Origin: Daedaleopsis sinensis
Lineage: Eukaryota; Basidiomycota; Agaricomycetes; Polyporales; Polyporaceae
Direction of reading: 5' to 3'
Assembly: GCA_033807695.1 (NCBI GenBank)
Contig: CM066300.1
Location: 2,418,001-2,482,000, forward strand
Length of the DNA stretch: 64,000 nt
This document shows, piece after piece, positions 35,779 to 47,335 of the stretch. The notes beneath the pieces were generated by a model, which saw nothing but the letters and a program-made list of their open reading frames with translations, was not told where the DNA came from and did not search any database. A program made the position numbers and the translations under genes. Position 1 is the first letter of the stretch, and the number at the start of each line of letters is the position of its first letter.

Positions 35779-37926
35779 TTACTCAACTTGCCCCGAAAAT
35801 GCCTTCAACGCCGCGTCTACTATCTCGCCCACACCCAAAAGAGACTCCTCCTGCAGCGTAGGCTTTACAATCTGCACACCGACTGGCGCGCCCTTGTATA
35901 TCTCCGGATCGTCTGTGATGGAAAGGACCTCGTTCACTGAACCATTGGAGAGGAATCACCATTCACGGTACTCACACATCCTATGAAGATGCTCATCTTC
36001 TTCACTCCAGAATGTGTCCCTGGCAGGTATGCGGTCGATGTCCGGATTGACCTTCGTGACTGGGATGATGAGGCCGGGATAGTCCACCGTATTCCAGATG
36101 ATAGTGTATATAGAAGACCTATATCACCCATGGCATCAGATTGGAAAATGCAAAGGAGGTTGATCTTATTAGACATGCCTAGTTTGACCATGTGGAACTG
36201 CGGCATAGGGAGCGACAGGGCAAATGAGCGCATCGATAGGCCGTCCGGTGCCTGTTTGGGACGTAGTCGCTTCCCAGCGGTCTAGGATAGACTTGCGCAG
36301 CTCCCGACGCTCCTTGCCCAGTTGCCACACCTGGTATGCTGAGAGGGGCGGACGAGGGACTCTAAAGCTAGGGATGTCGTTAGGATCCGCATTGGGATCC
36401 ATCGAATGAATGAGCGGCTCTCCGGTAGTGAGGCACGAATTGTAGTCTTCACTTCCATCCGACAGGAAGACAGAGCGCTATAGCTTACAAGTGAGAATAT
36501 GCGGACGAGGATAGATAGTAGAGATCATCACGGCTATAGCGACATACTCGGAATGCCGCAGAGACTTCCATTCGATCACTACATGACATACCTCAGTGTT
36601 TGAACGCACTATCGAAAGAGACACTCACCATTGTGGCCGGCAGCTTCAAGTGCTTTCTTCGTCATATTCAGAGCACGCAGGATCGGTGGATGTGGCTTCA
36701 CCGATCCCTCGTCCCACATGATGCCCAGACAGAGTTTCTTACTGTCAACCCCATCACCTGCCACTGTGAGAGCGTAGTCGTGCTGTGACCACGGCTTGGG
36801 GACTGTGTTCGGGCAGTATCGCCACGGTTCCAGATCGAGTATACTCCGGAAGAGAGTCGTTAATCCAGACAGAGAGGAACTTAAAGGACCGAGGGCGGTG
36901 GGAATCGACTCTTGACCGTCTAGAGAATTGACGATACCGTATGAAGGTAAGCGATGACTGGAGGGCTTGAGACCGTATAGTCCACAGAAGTGAGATGGTA
37001 CCCTGATTGAGCTACATCATAGTCAGAGTGGTTGATGTGAGCTCGCTGAAGAAGTCACGCCGACACATACCCGCCGATGTCGGATCCAATGCCTAACAGG
37101 CTACCATGTAACGCTATGAGAGCGCTTTCGCCGCCGGAGGATCCTCCCGGTGTCAGTTTACGGTTATATGGGTTCAACGTTCGTCCGAAGACGTTGTTGT
37201 GGGTCTCTCCCCACTGCACCAGTCTCAGCATCTACTCCAAGAGAAGTGATGGACAGATTCACCATCAGTGTCTGTGGCACGTTGGTTCGAACATACAGTA
37301 CTGCTCCAGCTTGGAGGAGCAGTTTGACGAGGACCGCGTCGTCTTCAGCGTACTTGCCTATCCATGCAGCGTAGCCTAGAGAACTGGTCAATCAAAGGCT
37401 TGACATACTGGATACGTCACCTTACCCATGACTGTCTCGAGTCCCTTGATGGGAATTTGATCCTTCAAGGAAATTGGCAGACCGTGAAGAGGTCCCACTA
37501 CGGTGCCACGCTCTTTGAGATACGTATCGAGCTCCGCGGCTCTCTCTAGGGCTTTGCCGATGAATATCTCGGTCAAGCAGTTGGTCTTTTGAGAGCCATC
37601 AGCTTGGTACACGGCGAGACACAGAGCGAAGCACATACCAGCTGGTGAGCTATGATAGCCCTCTTGCAAAATGCCGTAGCCACTTCCACCGCTGACCATT
37701 CAGCAGTAGCGATCTTCGACAGAAGCACGGATATGTCTGATAATCCTGTGATCTGCAACTCTTTATCTGTGAGTAAACCACATGTAGCGGGTATGTCCAT
37801 GACGTTCGTTTGGTCGTCCGGAATCGTAGGTATGATCCATTCGGGCGGAATCGCTGCTTTCTGACGCTGCCGTTTGTCGACAATCTGGTCCTGCCAGCTA
37901 GTTCGCGGTGCAATTTCGGAAACCAT
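35779..37926 (-). CDS. Amidase-signature family enzyme (fungal acetamidase-like), copy 1
   Basis: This is an amide hydrolase of the amidase signature family; fungal relatives hydrolyse acetamide or fatty-acid amides. The start MVSEIAPRTSWQDQIVDKRQ leads to IPPEWIIPTIPD and CKRAIIAHQL. After an intron TNCLTEIFIGKALERA and GPLHGLPISLKDQ follow (catalytic Lys). Later exons give YAAWIGKYAEDDAVL, RTNVPQTLM, TPGGSSGGESAL (Ser-rich motif) and GIGSDIGG followed by the nucleophile Ser. Near the end are SAYQVWQLGKERREL, TGTGRPIDALICPVAPYA, WNTVDYPGLIIPVTK and PVGVQIVKPTLQEESLL. It ends FSGQVE at 35781-35779. About ten small introns can be fitted without a frameshift, so it looks intact. It is a paralog of the gene at 52381. 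Confidence 0.85.
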
Positions 37927-38730
37927 AGTTCGTGTAGATCGTCTTGGTGTGTTTCGAGCACGTCCTAAAAGGCTTCGACGACTATTAGGTGGTGGATGCT
38001 GTCGTGGTTGGAGACGAGGATAGATAAGCTTGATCGAGTCACAAGTAGACCATAACCTTTAGGAGGACAATCTTCACATGAGCTTAGTCTAGGGGAACCC
38101 GGAGGCCCTGCGGCACAGGCCCCGGCACACCGTCCGGCGGGACGCCGTCCGACTTGGGCGAAATAGGGCGAAATACACTTCTTTGGCAACGTCACGTACA
38201 TCGTGTGCGCATCAAGAGGTCGATGAGCTTCACGTGTGCAGCGGCAGATGGTTATATGGTTATGGCACGCGGAAGATTGAAGTGAGGAGGCGAATCCGCG
38301 CGATCCTTGTTTGTTGTCGGGGAAGCGCCCGTGGCGGTACATTGCGGTCCGATTGGGAACAATGGGACGAGCGAGCCCTCGATACGTCGCGTTACGGCTT
38401 GTCTTTGTCGTGGGTCCCTTCCATCCTGCGCCGGCCTTGTCTGCTATTGTTCTTCGTGAATTGTTCTGCACGCTTCCCGACATGGCTTGCGCACTCGACT
38501 GCTCGGGTTCACATCCGACACACTACTTAAGCTCCTGCGATCTGCTCTCTGGCCCTCCATTGCTCCAGTCTACGACTCCGGACGCCCATTCAGCCATCCA
38601 ACTTTCTCTGCAGGGCAGGGTTCACGCTCGCTAGACTTCAGTTTGCAACTAGACGGCTCTAAAGCTGCTTATTCTCCTTTACGCTTTCCGACACCCTTCG
38701 ACCCACAACTGACACGCTCAGCCACTCACG
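37927..38730. promoter_or_regulatory. Divergent spacer, amidase 1 (-) and Sur7-like (+)
   Basis: This 0.8 kb region is GC-rich around 38090-38160. It contains a perfect tandem 10-mer, GGGCGAAATA twice, at 38156-38175. A CT-rich stretch (about 38530-38600) precedes the Sur7-like gene. No gene was recognised. Confidence 0.45.
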
Positions 38731-39657
38731 ATGATTGCTGGACTTTCGAAAGCCATCAACCTCTACCTCGCCCCTCTGCTGTCATTAACAGCGTTGATCC
38801 TCATCCTCTTCTCTTACTTGGCGCCAACTATCCTCTTCCCTGCCCAAGTTGCGCTGTTGACGGTCACCCCATCGTTGGAGTTGACAGAATCCAAGTCATC
38901 TGAAGGGATTGACGGACCATCAGTGTTCTTGGGTGCATTGGGTACGTTGCTCCAATTGGAACCCCCGGAACTCTTCATACTTATACTATGCAAGGGTCCT
39001 GCTCGCGCGCAAACCATGATGGTGCCGTGACCTGCACAGTGCCCACTGTCTCGCCTGTCTATGGTATGTCCCTGTGCATTTGCGGTACACAAGACTAGTA
39101 CTTACGCTTCGCCTAGATCTCACCGTACTCCCCAGCAATGCCCCCGACTTGCTTTCTGCCCCAACTGCGACTACACCAGTGTTCATTGCAGTATCCCTTG
39201 CGTTCTCCGTCATATTCTTCCTGCTGTTCACTTTGACCGCGTTCCGCGGAAAGATGGGCAAGCTTGGCAATGCCTTTGACAAGCCGGGTATGCAGCGCGC
39301 GACCGCTTGGATTGGCTTGCTCGGATTCCTCATCGGTAAGTCTGACTATAGGGACTCACTTGTGTCATTCACTAAGCGTCATTTATCGTCAGGCATCACG
39401 TCGTTCCTCGTCATCCGGATGTGGTTCGGCAAGGCCGTTGAGGATTTCAACCGCTCCATCTTCAAGGATGGATCCGATGCCCCCCAGCTCATAGCTGCCA
39501 CCAGCAACGGGTTTGTCAGTGAGTATAGGTGTCGTCTCAAGTCGCGTATGCGTGTACTGACGCAAACACTACAGTGGTCTGGGTGGGATTCGCGTTCTAC
39601 GCTGTCCCAGTCGTATGCTCCCTAGCCAAGTTCTATGTCGCTGCTGGCAAGGCGTGA
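38731..39657 (+). CDS. Sur7/PalI-family four-TM membrane protein
   Basis: This is a claudin-like fungal membrane protein of the kind found at eisosomes or in PalI-type pH sensing. TM1 is YLAPLLSLTALILILFSYLA. An extracellular loop follows, containing SCSRANHDGAVTC (two Cys, the usual paired Cys of the family). TM2 is FIAVSLAFSVIFFLLFTL, then a basic loop RGKMGKLGNAFDKPGMQR, TM3 ATAWIGLLGFLIGI-TSFLVI, an amphipathic loop FGKAVEDFNRSIF, and TM4 VWVGFAFYAVPVVCSLAKF. The end is YVAAGKA (stop 39655-39657). Four exons joined by eye. Which of Sur7 or PalI is closer cannot be judged. Confidence 0.75.
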
Positions 39658-40800
39658 GGTTCATGGGGCTACTGTTGATGCACAAAACACGACACGCACG
39701 AGGTCACGGACAATTCTCTCACCGGCTGCAGGTGCAGTCTTCATCTTCTCTGTATCGATGCATATTCGGACATCACCAGTCATTGGCCCTGTATCGTTAG
39801 CTGTAGCATAATGTCAACCCTAATGGGACACTGTTCGTTTCTCTGTCATGGTTTGAAGAACCCAAAAGTGTACGAGCTCAAGCGCTTCAAGTTTCGAACA
39901 TGCATTGAGTTTACATGGCTCACGTCGATTGCACGTTCCCCCAAAGGGAATCTAGAGAAAAGCACGCAAGATATTATGTGTCTCCAGCCTTCCAGTGACA
40001 GTTTTGGTAATAGCAAGTCGTTAACATCCATTTGTAGCATCCACATGGCGGTCGCCCCTCACCGGCACATCTGCCATGTATCTATCGGTCAGAGCCTCAT
40101 GAGCTCAGAAATCAGGATCGTTGTATGATGAGCAACCTGCCACGCCACGGTTTCTTTTCCGGAGCACTCCCAAGCGCAAGTAGGCTCGGTTGCTGTAGCC
40201 AGAGTCACGTCTGCAATCATGATGCATAGCCATACAAGTTCCCCAGGTTATCCGAACGAGACCGAACTTTGCAACGTCTGTTCCTAGATTTCCTGAACCA
40301 AGTTGAATTCGATCAGTAGCACGCTGTCAACGTCACAGAATTTCGAAACGTACCTCGCAGTCTGCCGCACAACATCTAGTGCCCTCGGCCGTCCAACGGC
40401 CCAAACAAACTACAAATTTATCTGAAAGTGACTCACCGCCACGCAACTACCTTGGGAGGAGTAGCCGATGCTCATGTATATGCGCGTATTCTCAAGGACC
40501 AGTACGCCGAACTTGAAGCCTCTCTAGAGCCGGGGTCCGGGGCAGCGCTGAATCCGAGTCGCTCTCGGGAGCTTGCACACGGCTGTACTGCCTGTACGTG
40601 TACTTTGGATCCGGCCGCTACGCGCTCCCAGTCGGCAGTTCTCTAGATGACTCGAAGGGGCCTCAGCAGCTGCAGGGTGATGGCGAAACCGTAGAAACTT
40701 GCCTTGAACTTCTTGCTAACAACTTGTAGTGTTGTTGCAAAGGCAGCCGTGATACGTTATCATAGTCACAGATCTCAGGCGACAGGTCCATGTACATGTC

Positions 40801-40821
40801 GTCTCCCCTATTAGGGGAGAC
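40801..40821. repeat. Perfect 10-bp inverted repeat with 1-nt centre
   Basis: GTCTCCCCTA-T-TAGGGGAGAC. The 9-mer ATCTCAGGC occurs on both sides, at about 40772 and 40830. It lies about 160 bp upstream of the F-box gene. CCCCT/AGGGG resembles the stress-response element bound by Msn2/4-type C2H2 factors; this link is only a suggestion. Confidence 0.7.
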
Positions 40822-40898
40822 AAATCAAATCTCAGGCTAGAGGTGAGAGGGAGCCAAGTTGAAGTTGAGAGCGACCATAACCAGCCTTTAGTAACGCG

Positions 40899-40906
40899 TG
40901 ACGTCA
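40899..40906. promoter_or_regulatory. Consensus CRE/ATF site TGACGTCA
   Basis: A perfect palindromic 8-mer lies 74 bp upstream of the F-box protein start codon. It is the recognition sequence of ATF/CREB bZIP factors such as fungal Atf1/Sko1. Sequence seen; function inferred. Confidence 0.5.
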
Positions 40907-40980
40907 CTCATGGGCGCTCTGCACGGTTTGCTCAATCCCGATTTCGATCCCCAACCTTATCGCCCGCGACGCCGACCATC

Positions 40981-42574
40981 ATGGCTCCTCGCAAGAGAAT
41001 TAAGGTGAATATTCCATGCGAGTGACTTGGACTTGACAGCAGCACACTCTACTGAAGCTGTCTTATCATCGCAGAAAGAGGACACCGCAACGAAATCCGA
41101 GGAAAAGACACAAATAGGAGTCTCCATCCGACGCGGCATAGACAACTCCCGTTTACCCGTGAACGTGCTCAGGGGAATTGTCGACACAATCCTTGAGGAC
41201 CTCGATGAAGACTACTACGCTACACTACAGGCGTTATGCTCCCTCGCTCGTACCTGTCGTGCACTCAGGGACCATGCGCAGAAACGCCTCTACCACACCG
41301 TCGTCCTCGAAGATCAATACCAGTTCCAAGCTTTCGCAGAGGCTATTGATGCCCACCCGGAACTTGCAGCACACGTCAAGGTCTTGGAATGCGATGTCGG
41401 TTCGGCATGGGAGACGCGTTCTGCACTGCAAGATGTTGAGGAGCTGCTTCCCGAGTCCGTTGTCCATCTCCTGGTCAACCTCGAAGAACTCGAGATCACC
41501 GGCATCAATCCGGGCGACTATGAAACATCACAGCCACAGTGCCTCACGGACTTCGTGATGTCGTTTGGCGACTACAGAGCAAGTACTAAGGTCAAAAAAC
41601 TCACCTTGAAAATGCTCGACTTCGACATGCTCGTCGTCGTTATGCCCGAGCTCCTCTACACATTCCCAAAGCTGGAATCCCTTACGATGTTGGATGTTAC
41701 TTGGGAGCCGGACGAGGTTGGCTGGGGCGTCGGCCAAGCAGGCGACTGGGAAACGGACGAGAGCGACTACGATCCCGATGAATGGGATAATGTTGACTCC
41801 GACTATCAACCGCACCAACGCCAATACTCGGAGCCAAATCCACTGCCGAGGTTATCAACGCTAGAGGCAAGTGTTCATACACGTTCAAAGCTGCGCATTA
41901 CAGTACGAGTGCTCACCCGATTTTTAGCTGCGCTTTCGCCCGGAGCACGTAGGTGGACTGAATCTCGACGAGCATGGCTTTTCCGGAGTCAAGGAACTAG
42001 TTCTTGACCTCCCGCATGGATTCAAGTTCTACAAAGTCTACTCCAGGAGTACGTGCCCGCCTCTTTCCCGTTGGGCCCTCGCAGATTTGCTTACTGTCTC
42101 TCGGCCATATTTACGTCTTGCGCTGCTCGTAATGCAGGTTTATCCACTCTGAGAAACGTAGAAGTCCTCTCGATCACGCTCTACAAAGATGACATCCACT
42201 TCCTCCTGACCATACTCCACCGCCTCCGGCCGGGTGCGACTCGCTTCCGGCAGCTCATCGTCTGCCATGTCTGCGAAGACCAGCCGCGGGAGGAGTCGCT
42301 CGACCAGCTCATAGAGCTCAAGCTCGATGTTGCCCTTGCGAAACCGCCTTACGCCGGCCTCTGGAACGTGTCGTGGCGGGTTGTGACAGAGGATTGTGGT
42401 AATCGAGGCGGGAGATGGACCAAGGCTATCGAAAAGCGGCTCCGTGGGCTGGTGAAACGTGGAATCTTGTATTGCACGGTCGAAAAGGGTATGTTGTGTG
42501 ACTATCTCCATATCTATTGTCTAATGATATTATCCACTCAGAAAAATGATGCAGGGATCAAGCTTGCAGTATGA
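40981..42574 (+). CDS. F-box-type protein with leucine-rich C-terminus
   Basis: Exon 1 MAPRKRIK (ATG at 40981) is spliced to KEDTATKSEEKTQ. An F-box-like N-terminus follows: LPVNVLRGIVDTILEDLDED and LCSLARTCRALRDHAQKRLY. It continues with leucine-spaced segments such as LECDVGSAW, LLVNLEELEITG, KKLTLKMLDFDML and FPKLESLTMLDV. An acidic loop (DESDYDPDEWDN) and a final part LSITLYKDDIHFLL and WKRVVTEDCG-type residues follow. The last intron joins VEK to KNDAGIKLAV, stop 42572-42574. Such proteins are abundant in Agaricomycetes as substrate receptors of SCF ubiquitin ligases. Substrate unknown. The F-box assignment is moderate because the motif is divergent. Confidence 0.75.
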
Positions 42575-44125
42575 TAATGAATATTTGTTCATATATTTGC
42601 ATAATCAGGATTAATGAGTACGTACTGTTGACCGAGCTGTTGCTACTGAATAGATGCTTATAGACCGCCGGCACGAAACTAATGTGCTCTTGTCCGTAGT
42701 TTGGACAAGACCGCTCACAAGCACAACCTGAAGCGCGGTGGGGGAGCTCCCGGACTGTATCGCAGTCCCTTAGGAACCAATCAGTCTAAGTAGCTAGATA
42801 CCTTATACCTCGGGCGTAGAGTCGGCACGCTAGCTGGGTGAACGTAATGCGCGGCACCACCTTGGAACGTTCCCACTCGAGAGACGTTGAGCGCGATTGA
42901 TGTCGCCGCAGACAACGGCGGTTGTGCTTCTGTTGGAAGAATCAGTTGAATAAGTGCAGACTCCTGGATCATAGTGAAGGTTTCAAGGGATGATAATACC
43001 GGAGTCCAAGCTTAACGTCCAAGGTTTGTGCAAGTCACGGTGACTCCGAGGGTGATGGTGGTTTGTGACCGATTAAGCGGTTGTAGATCTGCGATCTGCG
43101 ATTTATGAGGCGCTAAATGTCAATGTCCACTGCCTGGCAGTGCATTCATGTTGGGATTTGGACTCGGACACACATTCGCTACTTACCAGTCGCTACGCTG
43201 GACTCCCCCCCTCATATCATGACTGCGTATGACTCATCTGAATCAGTGAGATGTGCCAAGAGAACACTCTCGGGAACGTCCACAGGCAACACTGTCACCC
43301 AGCGGCGATGACCATTCACAAGAATCCCCAACATCTCCGGCACTTCTTGGCTATGCCTGTGATTCGTCGCCCGGGCTCGTACACGGATGCTTTCGCCGCC
43401 GCAAGCTCAAGCTCAATGCTCATGCACACCCTGTCATCGACAGCAGTTTCTCCGACGTGCCTCCCACCATCGCTTGAATGTGTGCTACTGAGTCCCGCCA
43501 CAGCGCGCAAGTATGGCACATATGGGAGACCGTTCTAGTCATATGTCAGAATAGACGCAAGGCGACGCTGTGACAGGCAGGCCATACGTGGTGAGTGTCG
43601 TTTGCAAGCCTAAGGCAGACGGACTGACTCCTTTCAATGGGGTTGCTGCAGTAAAATCCCTCCGAAGGCCGGACATTGGTGCTAAGCGCGCTTCTTTTTC
43701 GCAGCGGGCACATGGTCGGATGTTCTCTATCCTCGCTCACCCACTCCATCTGCCGTGCATGAATCGAGAGCACAGCTTGCGCGCGTCCACCTCGTTCCTG
43801 GGTCCGATATGGCGCTTGGGCTTGAAACACGACAGTTACGAGGACCCATTCCAAGTCGCTGTGTGCGTCCACCTACAGGGGCGATCTGTCTGTTCGGAGT
43901 ACACTCAATTAGGCTGCGACGGCGACAGAGAAGCTTGATGCGCACCATGGGGCCCTGACTCGCTTCGTCGCCAATTATGGATCACGACCATACTACACTG
44001 TCTTCCTCCGAGGTATAAGAGTCGCTGGCAAAACCGACACTTTCATATCGTCCAGTGCTCTCCCTCCCCTCCTCTCTGGAGCTCTGCAGTCGAATCCTCG
44101 CCGTTCGACCTCTCTGGTAGTGAGC
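42575..44125. other. Intergenic, 1.55 kb
   Basis: Several open frames of 60-120 codons exist on both strands (for example 43570-43938 and its antisense). None shows a domain, a splice-supported extension or typical codon pattern. The right end holds the promoter of the first PL8 gene, with TATAA at 44014-44018. Confidence 0.5.
44014..44018 (+). promoter_or_regulatory. TATA box of first PL8 gene
   Basis: GGTATAAGAG lies about 110 bp before the ATG at 44126, a plausible core promoter position. Confidence 0.45.
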
Positions 44126-46795
44126 ATGCTTTTCCCGATCGTCGTTGTTGCCTTGTCTCTTGTGAGCGGGGCCCAGCTTGCATCTGTGGCCGACGACATT
44201 CAGACCTTGACCGAGCGGAGGTTCGACACCATTGTCGGTGCTACGACTGGTGCCGCCAGTATCTCTACGTGGTTCGTCTCACATACTACGTGGAAATCCA
44301 CGATCAACTTCGGATTCACTGACAGTGAACGCTCCACAGGTTGTCGAGTCTACAGCCAAATGGGCAATGGCCAGATGTCGACTACACTGCCGGTTGTGAC
44401 GCACCCAGTGCTAATTGGAAAGCCCAGACTCACTGGTCACGCATCCGTGAGATGATCACTCTATATCCGGTTGTGTTGCGTCACTGAAGACGGCGTACAG
44501 TCACTTTCTCATCTGCATGGCACGGTGGTTTCAAGAATGCAGGCCAGTGGGTCCAAAGCCCACAAGTCCGTACGGCCATATCCTCGGCTATGGGTTTCTG
44601 GTTTTCCAATGACTTCACCAATCCTTCATGCCTGGACTCTGGCGGAGAGGACGCTTGTCCTTGTGGTACATCTGGGCTCTGGAACACCAATTGGTTCTCG
44701 AATGTGAGCGAACACCAACGGCGCGACTCGGAGCAGCTTTTTGCTCATCTATTCACCAGGTAATCGGTGTCCCTACATTCGTCGGAGAGGTTTGCGTGCT
44801 GCTTGGCGACTCTCTTACCCCATCCGAGCTTGCCGGCTGCACGAAGATGACCAGCCGGGCTTTCGCAACTTTTGACACCGGCATCAACGGCGTTAGCAGT
44901 ATTACGGGCGCAAACGCTCTAGATATTGCTAGCATTGGTATCGACCTTGGGCTCTTCACTCAGAACGCGACCACTGTGCAAGCTGGGTTCGGTCGCGCTC
45001 ATGCGGATGCCATTATCCAGAACGGCACCAAAGTGGATGGTATCAGGGCGGATGGATCCTTTGGACAGCATGCTGGTATTATCTATAACGGAAACTATGG
45101 CAAGGACTAGTACGTATCCACCTATTCGTATTACTCTCGAGTCACTCATATATGCTTTTAGCGCGAACGATCTCTTCTCCTTCGAAATAGAAGCCGCTGG
45201 TACACAATTCCAGGCAGACTCGGATTCCAGATCAGCCCTAGAGGCACTGGTTGGTGCTATGCCATGGATGATTTACCGGAACATCTTCACCAATGTCCTT
45301 CATTGGGATTTCGTGAGTTGGTTTCATCACGAGATACGAACATCTATATTCACATCTCCATTGATCTGCAGAGTGTACTAGGGAGGTTGATGACTGACCC
45401 CGTGGCCGATAACCAGTAAGTATTGATATGATTTACATATGCTTCCCTGTGTTACTCACGAACGCCGTCAGCGCCGACGCGGACATCAAGACGAACTTGA
45501 CCCAGTTGCAAGTTATCGGACAGTCCTTCAACTCCGATGTCATCTCCAACGCGTTCGCGAGCCTCTCTCTCAACACGACGACCGCAAACTCTGGTAATAT
45601 CGTAGGCAACCGCATCTTCTATGCGAACGACTATGCTGTGAGTGCTCTCTGCCGTCCAACACCCCCATGCACTCACCGTCAAGAGTAGGTTCAACGCGGC
45701 CCTGGCTACGTGACCACTCTGCGAATGTACTCCAAGCGCACTCAGAATACCGAATGCACGGATGACGCCAACAACTTTGGCTTCCATCTGTCCGACGGCA
45801 CTGTGTACACCCACATGACCGGTGACGAGTACGAAGACATTGTCGCAGCGTGGGACTGGAATCTCATCCCTGGGATCACCGTCGACTACGGCGCGACTCC
45901 GCTCACTTGCAGCACGACGCGCAAGACCGGTACGCAACCTTTCGTCGGTGGTGCTTCGGACGGCCGGGTTGGTGCAGTGGCCATGCGCTACGAAACTCCG
46001 ACCACGAAGACGTTGAACTGGCGGAAGACGTGGTTCTTCCTCGAGAACGACATCCAGTTCGTGATGATCGCCCGCATCACGTCCAGCACTACTGCACCCG
46101 TCTTCTCCGTTCTCGACCAGCGCAAGCATGTCGGCGACGTGCTCGTGAATGGGGAGAGCGTGAGTAGCGGGAACTTCTCCCACCCGAGCACGCTCTGGCA
46201 CGGCGGTGTCGGCTACGTCTTCAACACCACTGATCCCGTGACGTTGTCCGTCGATCTCTCGAGCAAGACGGGCGACTGGTCTGCGATTGGCGCATCCTCT
46301 CAGCCCCCTGTAACCGTCGACATGTTCAGCGCGTGGCTTAGCCACGACGACATCTCCGCCGCGATCGCATACACGGTCTTCCCCGCGACGACGGCTAGCA
46401 GCTTCCAGACCAAAGCTCAAGCTGCCGCAACGAACCTGAAGGTCATCCGGAACGATGGCTCAATCTCCGCCCTCGTCGACAGCGCAACCAAGACGGTCTT
46501 CGGGGTGTTCTGGGATACGAATGGTGGCCAATTCACCATCCCTGCGCAGGCCGCGGGCGGGGCGACGATCAAAGTGCAGACGTCGGGCAACTCGAACATC
46601 ATCCTCCATATGGATAACTGGACGCTCACCATCGCTGATCCGACCCAGTTGCTTACCAGCATCACTGTCACCCTCACTCTGGGCTCCGGGACCGCTCCGG
46701 CTGGTTGGGGCACTGCTAAGACGAAGAGCACGGTGCTAACGCTGCCATCAGGAGGACTTGTGGGTGATAGCGTGACATGGAACATAGCGGCATAG
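44126..46795 (+). CDS. Polysaccharide lyase family 8 (hyaluronate/chondroitin/xanthan lyase-like), copy 1
   Basis: This is a secreted lyase that cleaves uronic-acid-containing polysaccharide by beta-elimination. MLFPIVVVALSLVSGAQ is a signal peptide. The alpha/alpha-toroid N-terminal domain includes LQPNGQWPDVDYTAGC, AMGFWFSNDFT and SGLWNTNWFSN (catalytic Asn region), followed by VIGVPTFVGEVC. The active-site His and Tyr are in DGIRADGSFGQHAGIIYNG and NYGKD. The C-terminal beta-sandwich domains begin around VQRGPGYVTTLRMYSKRT and include GFHLSDGTVYTHMTGDEY, WDWNLIPGITVDYG, FVGGASDGRVGAVAM and AWFFLEN-like KTWFFLENDIQFV. The end is GDSVTWNIAA, stop 46793-46795. All catalytic positions are present. 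A Cys-rich insert (DSGGEDACPCG) precedes the Asn motif. About eight introns; none breaks the frame. Confidence 0.92.
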
Positions 46796-47335
46796 ATGTA
46801 ACAATTGCAGCACAATCAGGTGTGAAATGCATACTACTCTGACCTCGTTGTCTTTGCAAACTATGTTGACACTATCGTCCACAGTTCCTCGACCAACGAC
46901 TTGGAGTCATCGGAGCTGTTAACAGCAATAACAGCTCACACACCCTCATGCACACGGGTTTTCTCGCTTGAATATTCTGTTCGGTTTCATTACCGGTGTC
47001 ATAACGAGTAGTCTGTACATATAGCGCTGTCACGCTCACGACTAAGATTGACGAATCATTTCTGCCTTCTATGCGCCGGCATCGGGTGTGTTCCAGATTA
47101 TAAGTAGGACTGCCGGGAGTAGGTCTGACGGCACGGGTAGATTGCAAGGGCGCATCACGGTCACATCAAAGTGCGATGCCCAATACACGTCGCGACATGA
47201 TTTTAAACCTAGTGCGCTTGGCTGTATCTTTCTTTCCTTCTCCCTTCTTCTTCATCCCTGTCCTTTCTGCTCTTCTTCATATTTATCCCTCCAGATTCTG
47301 CTGCTTCATATTGCTCGCCAACTATTCTGGGATCA
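46796..47335. promoter_or_regulatory. Spacer between the two PL8 genes
   Basis: This 540 bp spacer has a strong pyrimidine-rich tract at about 47225-47300, just upstream of the second PL8 start, as is common in fungal core promoters. No gene seen. Confidence 0.5.

Larger units (their letters stand above)
39658..40980. other. Intergenic, 1.3 kb, with regulatory-looking elements at the right end
   Basis: No convincing gene was found. The right third contains a perfect 21-nt palindrome (40801-40821) flanked by a repeated 9-mer, and a consensus CRE (40899-40906) 74 bp before the F-box gene start. Each is listed separately. Confidence 0.5.

Noticed and set aside
35779..37926. Amidase copy 1 as a pseudogene
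   Set aside because: The frame first looked broken between 36080 and 36560, but short GT-AG introns restore continuous coding and every catalytic motif is present.
42781..42972. 63-codon minus-strand frame considered as a lipopeptide pheromone precursor
   Set aside because: It ends SSYLD, not in a CaaX motif, and no mating-type receptor or homeodomain gene is nearby.
43546..43938. Overlapping frames of about 110-120 codons on both strands
   Set aside because: There is no domain, no splice-supported partner exon and no basis to prefer either strand.
45452..46420. 322-codon open frame on the minus strand
   Set aside because: It is exactly antisense to PL8 exons, has no domain, and arises from the GC-rich codon usage of the real gene.
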